From Adenanthera pavonina (Eukaryota > Streptophyta > Magnoliopsida > Fabales > Fabaceae), in NCBI GenBank assembly GCA_026686845.1, contig JAIVEN010000011.1, forward strand, positions 29,808,501 through 29,872,500: a stretch of 64,000 bases of DNA, given 5' to 3'. Of this stretch, positions 1-8,515 are shown one piece after another; within the stretch, counting starts at the first letter, position 1; every line of letters starts with the position of its first letter. The notes beneath the pieces were generated by a model, which did not search any database, was not told where the DNA came from, and saw nothing but the letters and a program-made list of their open reading frames with translations. A program made the translations under genes and the position numbers.

Positions 1-1366
1 ATCTTTAGTAAGCCTAGACATGTTTTTCACTAGATATTCATTGATTTGCTTTAGTTCAATGCATGATTTACAGCAAGCAGATTCAGTAATAGGTAGAGAA
101 GCAATTTCAGAAATGTTGCATTGAGATTCTAGTTTGTTAACCTTTCTCTTAGCTTGCTTTAATTCTTTAGCAACCTTAACAAACTCATCATGCAGCTCAT
201 GAAATGCATCCAGTAATTCAGAATAGGAAGGTTCAGATTCATATACCTCATCTTCTTAATCACTGCTGCATGGGATTTCAGCTTCTTCAGAGTCAAGTGC
301 CATGAGACAGATGTTAGCAATTTCATCTTCATCACCTTCTTCTTCATCTGAGCTATTGCCCCATATTGATGAGATGTAAGCTCTTTTCTTTTTGCCTTTG
401 TCTGCAGCTTTCTTTTCTTTTTCTTACTTCTTGAGAAATTGTGGACAATCTCATTTGATATGTCCTTGCTTTTTACATTCATAGCAAGTGATAGGCTCTT
501 TTGTTTCCCTTTTGCTATCTCCAGCTGCTCCTTTCTTGAAGATTTTCTTGTTTCTCTTTTTGCTGTAGAATCTTCCAAATTTTCTGACCATCATAGCCAG
601 AGTTTATTCATCTAGCTCATCTCCATCGTCAGATTCTTCTTCTTTTTCCTCAGCAGCTTTGAGAGCAAGACTTTTCTTCTTTTTGTCTTATCCAGCCTCC
701 TTGAGAGCCTTCATTTTTCCTTCATACTCCTCGAGGCTGCCAAAAAGAGCTGTGACAGAGGCCATTGATTCTCCTTTAACTTCCTCTATTGCTGTTACTT
801 TGGGTTGTCATTCCATAGGGAGAGCTCTAAGGATCTTTCTTACCTTTTCTATTTGAGTGTACTTCTTTCCCAGGCTCTTTAGTTGATTCACAATGAGGGT
901 GAATCTCTTCTGTAGATCTTTTACATTCTCTCCTTCAGCCATGCTGAAGCTTTCATATTCACCTATGCATGTATTCAGTTTATTTTCCCTGACTCCAGTT
1001 GTTCCTTCATGAGCAATTTGCAGGGTGTCCCACATTTCCTTGGCAGTGGAGTATTGGGAGACTCTGTAGAATTCATCTTGATTCAAAGCACTAACCAAAC
1101 AGTGTTTTGCCTTGAAGTTCAGCAAGACTCTTCTTCTATCTTCCTCATTCCATTCAGCTTCTGGCTTTTCTCTGTACTTCCCATCATCTTCAAAAGCCAT
1201 TGGGACAAAATTTCCCTTCTGAATGACTGACCAGATGTCTAGATCAATTGACTGGAGATAGATTTGCATCCTCATCTTTCAGTAACCATAATGTTCTCCA
1301 CTGAAGCCAGGTGGTATATTTTTGTTGTTTCCTTCTGGTAATATGCCTTCTCCAAAGCCAGCCATT
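1..1366 (-). pseudogene. Decayed gag region of a Sirevirus-like Ty1/Copia retrotransposon (continues past the left edge)
   Basis: Reading leftward from an ATG near 1366, the product begins MAGFGEGILPEGNN and runs into a UBN2-type Copia gag domain (1275-808, e.g. KEMWDTLQIAHEGTTGVREN). Further left are a CCHC zinc knuckle (about 450-490, CYECKKQGHIK) and an acidic stretch with LMALDSEEAEIPCSSD. This order, with the acidic tail after the knuckle, is what I know from Sirevirus (SIRE/Maximus) gag, so the lineage call is an inference. The frame is broken: TGA replaces an expected Trp codon at about 1279-1281, TGA sits inside the knuckle at 451-453 just before its last Cys, and there are further stops near 256 and 428. 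No protease, integrase or RT is visible because the element leaves the window. Dead copy; no host function proposed. Confidence 0.85.
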
Positions 1367-1402
1367 TTAATTCCCAGACTATGAAATCCTTTGATTGGGA
1401 AT

Positions 1403-1418
1403 CCAGGCTCTGATACCA
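1403..1418 (-). other. Primer-binding site for initiator Met tRNA
   Basis: The minus strand reads TGGTATCAGAGCCTGG, the 16-nt complement of the 3' end of plant initiator tRNA-Met used by most Copia elements. It lies 2 nt inside the LTR edge at 1421 and so fixes both the orientation (minus) and the LTR boundary. Confidence 0.92.
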
Positions 1419-1961
1419 CTTGTTAGATTAGCTGGCTTTCCAAGAAGGGGGTGAATTGGGAAGCTTGAAATTTTCTGCAAAATATCAAGAAAGTGAAGAA
1501 AGCAAAGTATAGAGGTAAAACAGAGTATAGGAGAATAAACTTTAAAAGTTGCAGTAAAGAGAAGAAAACTCAGATATTTATCCTAGTTCGGTCTCTCTAC
1601 TTGACCTACGTGCAGTCCCCAAGTGACCACTTGAGATTTTTCACTATTCTGCAAGAATTCAGTGGGCTTCTTGCAAATGCCTCAGTACAAAAATGATGCT
1701 CTGTTTCTAGAGCTCACTCATACACTCTATGCACTCTTACAAAGTGCTTCCTAATCCCTTGTGATATCCCCTCACAAGAAAATCTTTCTTCCAGATGAAG
1801 ATAAGATTATTTACAAAGATTAAACTTTCTTAAACAGAGTGAATATGAAAGTTTGAGTACAAATATTGAAGTGAGAGAGTAAGAAACTTTGAGTAGATGA
1901 TTTGGCAGAGTTTCAGTATATACAATGTTAAAATCGTTACTCAAAACTTCAAATGATGTTA

Positions 1962-1969
1962 TATTTATA
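1962..1969 (-). promoter_or_regulatory. LTR TATA box
   Basis: TATAAATA on the minus strand, about 540 bp from the primer-site end of the LTR. It is the likely retrotransposon promoter. The U3 array of palindromic repeats lies upstream of it, in element orientation. Confidence 0.6.
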
Positions 1970-2089
1970 GATTTAGGTCTCAACTATATGTTAGAGACAA
2001 AATCTATCCGTTGGAGAAGTTATCTAACGGTTACTCTGAAAAACTATCTGTTAACCAACCGCATTTAATGCTTCTGACATTCTGAAATT

Positions 2090-2860
2090 CAAATTTCAGT
2101 TGGTCAACTGACGAATTTTGCAGAAACTGAAGGTTAACAGCTTCAACGTTGAAAGCCCGAAGTTCGTCTGTCATGAAGTGAAATTCGAATTTTGATATTT
2201 GGAAAATGTTTCTTCGTTGTGACATACGAATTTTTAAGTAGAAAGTTTTTCTGTTAAGTGTGAACAGTATTTTCAATTTGCTACAGTGCCTTCGAAATTC
2301 AAATTTTGGAACCCCAAAATTCGTCTGTCCGTAACTGGTTTATAAGGCACAGTAGTTCAAATGATTCAAAATTTAAATTTTCAAAGGGCAAAGTTCGTCT
2401 GTCAAAGAGACCTCTTTTCAGACTTAATTCAAAATCTGAATTTATAAATACTGTCATTCGTATGTTAACATATCATTGTAACAGACTCACAAGCTTAGTT
2501 TCTAAAATTTGAATTTTCATATTCAAAGTTCATCTGTCAGTGAGCAATTTTGAGATCCAATCCAAACTTGGTTTCAAATGAACTTTGACATAATTTCAGA
2601 TGAATTTCTTTAGTTTTCATAAGTTACATTTTGTCTGAAATTCAAATTTTCACAATCCAAAGTTCGTCTGTTACTGAAAGCTCCTTTCAGATACTTATCA
2701 AAATTCAAATTTTCTCAAGCAAAAATTCATCTGTCAGAGAGACTTCTCTTGACACTTGTTCTGTTTCAGTACGAAATTCGAATTTTCAAAGCCAAAATTC
2801 GAATTTCCAAGACGACAGATCAGTATTAACTTTTCAAGTTTCGTCTGTTGGTGGGTGTTT
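2090..2860. repeat. Degenerate tandem array of palindromic motifs inside the LTR
   Basis: Two motifs alternate. One is the palindrome AAATTCGAATTT (often AAATTCAAATTT). The other is GTTCGTCTGTC. The second occurs at least seven times in near form (around 2160, 2330, 2393, 2527, 2660, 2727, 2841), with inverted forms near 2110 and 2812. Spacing is irregular, roughly 60-130 bp. The array sits upstream of the LTR TATA box, i.e. in U3. Confidence 0.8.
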
Positions 2861-3088
2861 TTCAAATATTCCATGATTTAACATAGAATCAAAGTTTTAA
2901 AACATCTTTTCACCAAATCAAAGTCCTTTACTCAAATCAAAGCATTTCTAAACATCCTACATGAATCTTTGCACTAATTTCTCCAGGATTTCTTCACTTG
3001 AACCTTTTGTGCACCTTTGATGTCTTTATTCCAAGCTCTTGAAGGTTGATTTGGATTCATCAAAACACTTGATTCAACAAAAATAACA

Positions 3089-3900
3089 TAAAATAATATA
3101 ATATTAATAGACATGGACAATAAACATTATATACATAATTATTGTTATTTAAAAATAAAAATAAAATTTAAAGGTAGGCTAGGAAAACAATTTTTTCTTG
3201 CCAAGCAAAAATAAATATATTTATAGGAAAATTCTTTAAGATTTAAAAATAAAAAATTATAATATAAATATTTATATAAATATAAATATATAAATAAAAT
3301 ATTTTATGATATTAATAATTGAAAATAATATATATACATATATGTATGTATTAATATATGGATAAACAATATACATTTAATATTTTATATAAAGACTGCA
3401 AATACATTTCACTTCAACTAACAAAAGGATAAACACAATATAAAGGGTTCACCTATCAGACAGAATGCATAAAAACATTCATAATTATGCTTTTATACCA
3501 AATGATAGGTGAACTCTGATGGAACCCGTCCAAAGAATCCACTTTGATGCTTATGACACCCAAATCTTTGCGAAACAAGGCATACGAAACTGGACAACAA
3601 AGAAAATGAACAAAAAAGGACAAAAATAGTAGCAAAAGAAACCAATAATAAAGAAGATAAGAAGGGTAGATGTTGGTCTTGAAAAGTAGAACCTATGAGA
3701 ACTAGTCTCTTAAACCCTAGTTCTGGTGATACCACAAGCATTGATCAATTTCTTGATAACTCAAAGTATTCTCTCAACCATTTAAAGAAACGCAAGAGGA
3801 AAACTTTTAAAACTGAAATTTTTGTTCATATAAATCTGAAATACTATATATATATATATGATATTAAATATATATTAAATAATATATATTAAATAAAATT
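3089..3900. other. AT-rich stretch without a supported gene
   Basis: The sequence is dominated by A/T runs (3100-3400 and 3840-3895). The 3430-3800 part contains a short near-palindrome around ACCTATCA and TGATAGGT, but I found no coding signature. It may include the 5' part of the Gypsy LTR whose end is at about 4000. Confidence 0.5.
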
Positions 3901-4041
3901 TTGGATTGGTAAATTTTGTACCTCCCTTGAGTTCGACCTCTAAAATACTCGGGAGACTTTTTATTACTGCGATCGACCCTGTATATTTGCAGGATCTCAA
4001 TCAAGATTTGGCTTCGTTGCCAGGGATCGAACTCGGGTTGC
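3901..4041 (+). mobile_element. Relic of a Gypsy LTR 3' end with a tRNA-Asp primer-binding site
   Basis: From 4009 the plus strand reads TGGCTTCGTTGCCAGGG followed by ATCGAACTCGGG. This is close to the complement of the 3' end of plant tRNA-Asp(GUC) (TGGCGCCGTTGCCGGGG then ATCGAACCCGGG), with about four differences over 29 nt. The tRNA-Asp primer site is typical of Athila/Tat-type Gypsy elements. The preceding 100 bp (TTCGACCTC, GCGATCGACCCTG) resemble the end of such LTRs. Complementarity running past 18 nt is unusual. Internal and coding parts are missing because the miniature element begins at 4047. Confidence 0.6.
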
Positions 4042-4046
4042 TATAA

Positions 4047-4436
4047 TGATGTAAGCAGGGGTAGAGAGATAGAGAGAAACAAAAAGGGAGAGAGAAAAGA
4101 ACTCAAAGTTGGAACTATAACTCAAAATTAATAACCAAAGTTTTTATACAAATGAGTAATAAGGCTCTTATTTATAGAGCTCAAATCATAGTCCTATTAG
4201 AGTTATAAGATAAAATATCTCTTTTCAAAATATCTTAAATTTAAAAAAAAGATAAATCCTAATTCAAATAATTAAATTGCATGAATAAATAAAAGATAAA
4301 ATTCTAATTCTAATAAATTTGAAATAAACTAAATTAAATCTAAATATCCTAATAAAATAACAAAATAGCTTTATTTAAAATTACAATGATAAAGATAAAT
4401 ATCCCTAATTATTTTAAGATTATCCATTATCCATCA
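4047..4436 (-). repeat. 3' LTR of the miniature element
   Basis: 390 bp, closely similar to 5107-5535, with a TATAAATA box on the minus strand at 4169-4176. It lacks an approximately 40-bp segment near the TG end that the right LTR carries (about 5167-5215), which explains most of the length difference. Confidence 0.85.
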
Positions 4437-4509
4437 TTCTCCTCTGCTTAAAAGAACTTTCCTCCGGAGAGTTAAAATTTCACGTAGCATCTAGATCTGG
4501 GAAACCTTT

Positions 4510-4980
4510 CTAACAAGCAAGATAGCAGAAGATGGGATCTGAGAAAAGAAACTTCTCTTCAAAGATCCAAATATTCTTCGACTCTGGAAATGCCTTCCAA
4601 AGGAAGAGATACTGGTGGAAATTATCATTATGCAGAAAAATAACATGCTCTTCCATAACAGCCTTTGCTCTCAATGGTATAGTAGATGGATGAGATGGAG
4701 TAAGAACATATTGAAGTTGAACATTAACAACTTTGGAAGGCATAACTTCCACTGGTGAAGATTGCAGAGATTGTTTCTGTGCTTGTTTTTTATTCAAGTC
4801 TTTGCCTTTGCCTTTCTCTGGAGAAATTTCACTTCTAGGATTAAACTCTAGAGAACGTTGAGATTCTCCATCTTCCTGTTGCTCATAAACTTCCTGCAAT
4901 TTTTGCTTCCTAAATTCGTTTATTATTTCCTCAAATAATTTATTTAGCCTATCAAACTTGTGATTAAAATTTGCTTCCAT
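4510..4980 (-). CDS. Intact 156-aa ORF inside the miniature LTR element, gag-like
   Basis: The ORF fills most of the internal region between primer site and purine tract and has no stop. The N-terminal 45 residues (MEANFNHKFDRLNKLFEEII) look like an amphipathic helix or coiled coil, similar in kind to the N-terminal helices of plant retroelement gag proteins. Residues 40-75 are charged and rich in Lys/Glu/Gln. The C-terminal third is more hydrophobic (HQYLFLWKAFPESKN). No zinc knuckle, protease or RT motif is present. A gag-derived role is inferred from position and composition; homology is not demonstrated. Upstream in the same frame a short segment (MNHEIEIV...) ends in a stop, so the ATG at 4980 is the best start. 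The ORF could also be a fortuitous open frame. Confidence 0.5.
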   Translation of the reverse strand: MEANFNHKFDRLNKLFEEIINEFRKQKLQEVYEQQEDGESQRSLEFNPRSEISPEKGKGKDLNKKQAQKQSLQSSPVEVMPSKVVNVQLQYVLTPSHPSTIPLRAKAVMEEHVIFLHNDNFHQYLFLWKAFPESKNIWIFEEKFLFSDPIFCYLAC

Positions 4981-5092
4981 CGTGTCAATTTTGTGATTGA
5001 AATCTCCTCAAAGATTTGCTTGCATTGTGTCAATCTTGTAGTTGACGATTTCGATCTCATGATTCATGTGCATGGGGTGTGTAGGAAACTTA

Positions 5093-5104
5093 GCTCTGAT
5101 ACCA
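5093..5104 (-). other. Primer-binding site of the miniature element (initiator Met tRNA)
   Basis: The minus strand reads TGGTATCAGAGC, separated by 2 bp from the LTR start at 5107. It establishes the minus orientation. Confidence 0.85.
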
Positions 5105-5106
5105 AA

Positions 5107-5535
5107 TGATGTGAATAGGGGTAGAGAGATAGAGAAACAAAAGGAGAGGGAGAAAAGAACTCAAAGGATGGAGAAAAGAAAGAACTTTAAAAGAGAGAGA
5201 AAATTCACTGAAACTATAACTCAGAATCATTAGCCAAAGTCTTCATACAAATGAGTAATAAGACTCTTATTAATAGAGCTCAAATCATAGTCCTACTAGA
5301 GTTATAAGATAAAATATCTCTTTTCAAAATGTCTTAAATTTAAACAAAAGATAAATACTAATTCAAATAATTAAATATCAACAATAAATAAAAGATAAAA
5401 TTCTAATTCTAATAAATTTAAAATAAACTAAATTAAATCTAAATATCCTAATAAAATAATAAAATAGCCTTATTTAAAATTCTGATGATAAAGATAAATA
5501 ATCCTAATTATTTTGAGATTATATATTCTCTATCA
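5107..5535 (-). repeat. 5' LTR of the miniature element
   Basis: 429 bp, beginning TGATGTGAATAGGGG and ending TCTCTATCA, followed by the target duplication TATAA. Its similarity to 4047-4436 extends across the AT-rich body. Confidence 0.85.
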
Positions 5536-5540
5536 TATAA

Positions 5541-5855
5541 ATGAGATAGAGATATAGAGAGAAATAAAAAGGGAGAAAGAATTTAATGAAATAATAACTC
5601 AAATCAATAATCAAAGTCATAAATACAATTGAGTAATGAGACTCTTATTTATAGAACTCAAATTCTAATCCTACTAGAGTTCTAAAATAAAATATCTCTT
5701 TTTTAAATATCTTAAATCTAAATACAAGATAAATCATAATTCAAATAATTAAATCCTATAAATAAATAAATAATAAAATATAAATCCTAATAAATTCAAA
5801 ATAAACTAAATTAGACCTAAATATCCTAATAAAATATATCTATTACCCAAACTAT
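5541..5855 (-). repeat. Third, partial LTR copy of the same family
   Basis: It repeats the LTR body (GATAGAGATATAGAGAG, then CTCTTATTTATAGAACTC, then the AT-rich tail with CTAATAAATTC) immediately outside the right target duplication. It is more diverged than the two paired LTRs. This suggests the complete element inserted next to, or into, an older copy of its own family. Confidence 0.7.
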
Positions 5856-7429
5856 GATAAGAATAACAAGAAGAAAGAGTTTATAGAGGAAAAGAAAATC
5901 TTGCTTCAATACTCACCAAATTTCCTTGCTCTCTTATCTCTAGATTGCTCCTAGTTACTCCCAGATGAGTTTGAACCATGTTCTTTGGCCTCCGGATGAT
6001 TTTCTAAGAGGTCATGGATTCAAATCTAAGTAAAGGTACATTTAAAACCATTATATGGTGTGGCACGATTAACATGTGGGTAGTGACATGGCGCTAACCA
6101 AGCAACGAAAAACCCAAAACTAATACCTAAAACACTTAAACAACTGAAAATATGGCAAGCAGAAGGCAGTGCCGTGACCTACCTCCTGGGACTATGGTGC
6201 CAATGACAACAACTATATCAGCAAACTGCTGATTCTTTGGGTGAACTTACTACACACATAACTTTGTTCTTCAACATCTAATTGATCTGATTCCAACTCC
6301 TACAAGTCACTCTACTCCCAATCTAATTATAGACACCAACCACACCATAAAACACCTTCGTATGGTGATTTTAGATGCCTGAGATCGAAATGGTTCATTT
6401 TGGACCAAAAACTTGGCATTTAGGCCTCCAAATGCCAAACCAATCCACTAATAACAAAACCAACACTTGACTCAAATCCCAAATACCTCAAGGACTGGGT
6501 TTAGGGTGATTTCACTCTAAGGAAATCATTCCCGTAGAATTCGACTCCCTTGACAGCCAGTGGGTTAGATACCCATTTAACCAAACATTCACATACATCA
6601 ACTACAAGTATACATTTCTAGTTTAATAGAGCTAGTTACCTACAATACAAGCACAAACTAACCCATACCGAGGTCCAAAAGCATAACACATAACATAGCA
6701 AACCAATAAGGCCTACATGGATCATAACATCAATGGATTTCTATATCATTCCACCCATTACATCAACCACATACAATGTTTAATACCTAGGATACAATGT
6801 TACAGGTAACATGCACAACGATAAACTACTTGACACAACATGTTACATAAACTGAATATAGAAACTACCAATTACAAGTTCTGATGCCTTTGTGAAACAG
6901 AGTGAGCTAACACTCTTTCGTCTTCTCCAGGATAGTACTAAAGTCTTCACCTGAAATGTTTACCATAAAGAGGCATGAGACAAAGTCCTAATAACCGAGG
7001 AACACAACAAGCAGCAATATATACATACATATAAATACATGTAAAGCAATATTAGGCAATGCAATGTAATGAATGTCCCTATACGTACACGGTTAGAACT
7101 ACAGGCTAGTCACCGTTACAAAGTACACCTAATAAGTGATTTACTTCCAACAACTGGTGATGACTAATTCTGGAACATCACTTAGCTCCCCACATACTAG
7201 TATGGCCTGGCTGAAGGCCACACTAATACTTGGATTATGGTTCTTCTTCCCCTGGACAACCCAAATTAGTGGTAATTTTGGGAAAGTGCATCCCTAAATC
7301 CACTGCCACATGGTTTTCTTAACTATGTGAGAGGATTTAGTGGCAGGGATATACAATCATCAACCTCACCACTTAACCACTAGTAGATTGGTATACCACA
7401 TGGTATTATGTTCTTATATTTAATATCAC

Positions 7430-7930
7430 CCAATATCATCAATGCTCTTATGTTCAATAATGTGATTATGCTCTCACACTATCATATTCCATGCATACAT
7501 GAAATTCTGAATCATTAACTCATATAATCTCATACAACAAGGATGCCAACATGTCACATGCTACAAATTCATACTCAATCACATATATATTTATATAAGA
7601 CTAGGAATGAGATTACCCCTTTTGTCTCAAACTTTGCTTGCAATATATTTGAGATGTGCAAAGAACAAACATATATATATATAAGTGGAAATATACATTA
7701 CGCATAACATACACCCCGGTTACCTTGGATAGTCAACACACAAACACAATAAACGGAGGGCAATGATAGCTGTAGGGGTACCAATATAGAATTGCAAGAC
7801 TTCCAGACCACTTCAAACAATACCGCAACTCTCAACATAACTTGAAGTACTACAACATAATAATACCTCTAATGAACATAATAAACATGTATCACAATAA
7901 CTCACAATCCAATCAACAAAGCTTATTTAT
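7430..7930. repeat. ~500-bp direct repeat, copy A
   Basis: Starts around ATGTGATTATGCTCTCACAC and includes TCCATGCATACATGAAATTC, ATGTCACATGCTACAAATTC, and a segment ending in CCAATCAAC. The same order occurs at 7998-8505 (copy B) and 10768-11240 (copy C), all in the same orientation. Copies A and B lie nearly in tandem. Confidence 0.85.
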
Positions 7931-7997
7931 GGCAAACCTCACCACTTGGCCACTAGTGGATCAGTATACCATGTGACATTATATATCATCATCATCC

Positions 7998-8505
7998 AAT
8001 ATCATCAATGCTCTTATGCTCAATAATGTGATAATATTCTTATACTATCATATTCCATGCATACATGAAATTCTGAATCATTAACACATAATCTCATATG
8101 ATGGGGATGCTAACATGTCACATGCTACAAATTCATACTCAATCACATGTATATTTATATAAGACAAGGAAAGAGATTGCCCCTTTCATCTCAAGTCATG
8201 CCTGTGGCATATTGCGATATAAAAAGAACAAACATATATATATAAGTGGAAATATACATTATGCGTAACATACACCCTGGTTACCTTGGATAGCCAACAC
8301 ATAAACACAATGCATACAGGGGAATGATGGCCATAGGAGTACCAATATAGAATTGTAAGGCTTCCAGACCATTTCAAACAATATCATAACTTTCAACACA
8401 ACTTAGAGCACAATAACATAATAATACCTCCAATCAACACATCAAACATATATTACAATAACTCACAATCCAATCAACCATGCTTATTAATGGTAAACCC
8501 ATGGT
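7998..8505. repeat. ~500-bp direct repeat, copy B
   Basis: Near-identical order of blocks to copy A, including TCCATGCATACATGAAATTC and the ATGGTTTCATTAAC end. The similarity to copy C breaks near 8510, where the inverted plus-oriented copy begins. Confidence 0.85.
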
Positions 8506-8515
8506 TTCATTAACT

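Larger units (their letters stand above)
1421..3088 (-). mobile_element. 5' LTR of the Sirevirus-like Copia element
   Basis: The plus-strand edges are TGTTA at 1421 and TAACA at 3088, a perfect 5-bp terminal inverted pair, next to the primer site. The length is 1,668 bp. The inner edge (GCTGGCTTTCC followed by a TTGGGAAGC stretch) is clearly homologous, inverted, to the sequence ending at 60240, so this family occurs again in the window. A TATA box lies at 1962-1969 on the minus strand. The other LTR is outside the window, so the target duplication cannot be tested. Confidence 0.85.
4047..5535 (-). mobile_element. Complete miniature LTR retrotransposon with one ORF (TRIM / TR-GAG-like)
   Basis: Two direct LTRs (4047-4436 and 5107-5535) flank about 670 bp. 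The insertion is bounded by an exact 5-bp duplication, TATAA, at 4042-4046 and 5536-5540. Both LTRs start TGATGT and end ATCA or CTATCA. On the minus strand an initiator-Met primer site (5093-5104) adjoins the right LTR, and a short purine tract (complement of TTCTCCTCT, 4437-4445) adjoins the left LTR, so the order LTR-PBS-ORF-PPT-LTR is intact. There is no room for pol, so movement would depend on a helper. Related fragments occur at 5541-5855 and 29985-30360. Confidence 0.88.
6060..8515 (-). mobile_element. Long LTR-type repeat, minus-oriented copy
   Basis: Landmarks here recur inverted in 8516-10762. They include the GTCTTCTCCAGG and GAGACAAAGTCC cluster (6930-6990), the ACTAATTCTGGAACATCAC cluster (7160-7180), and a G/C-rich island with CAGTGCCGTGACC (6160-6230). 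No gag or pol reading frame is seen. The size and TGTNACA-type ends of the related copies suggest LTRs of a Gypsy chromovirus; that lineage is an inference. The segment 7430-7930 is repeated directly at 7998-8505. Confidence 0.6.

Noticed and set aside
159..578. 139-codon minus frame as a gene
   Set aside because: It is out of phase with the gag zinc knuckle and acidic segment that lie in the same place; it is a shadow of decayed gag.
3493..3741. 82-codon minus frame
   Set aside because: Leu/Ser/Phe-rich with no domain, in AT-rich repeat debris next to a Gypsy LTR relic.
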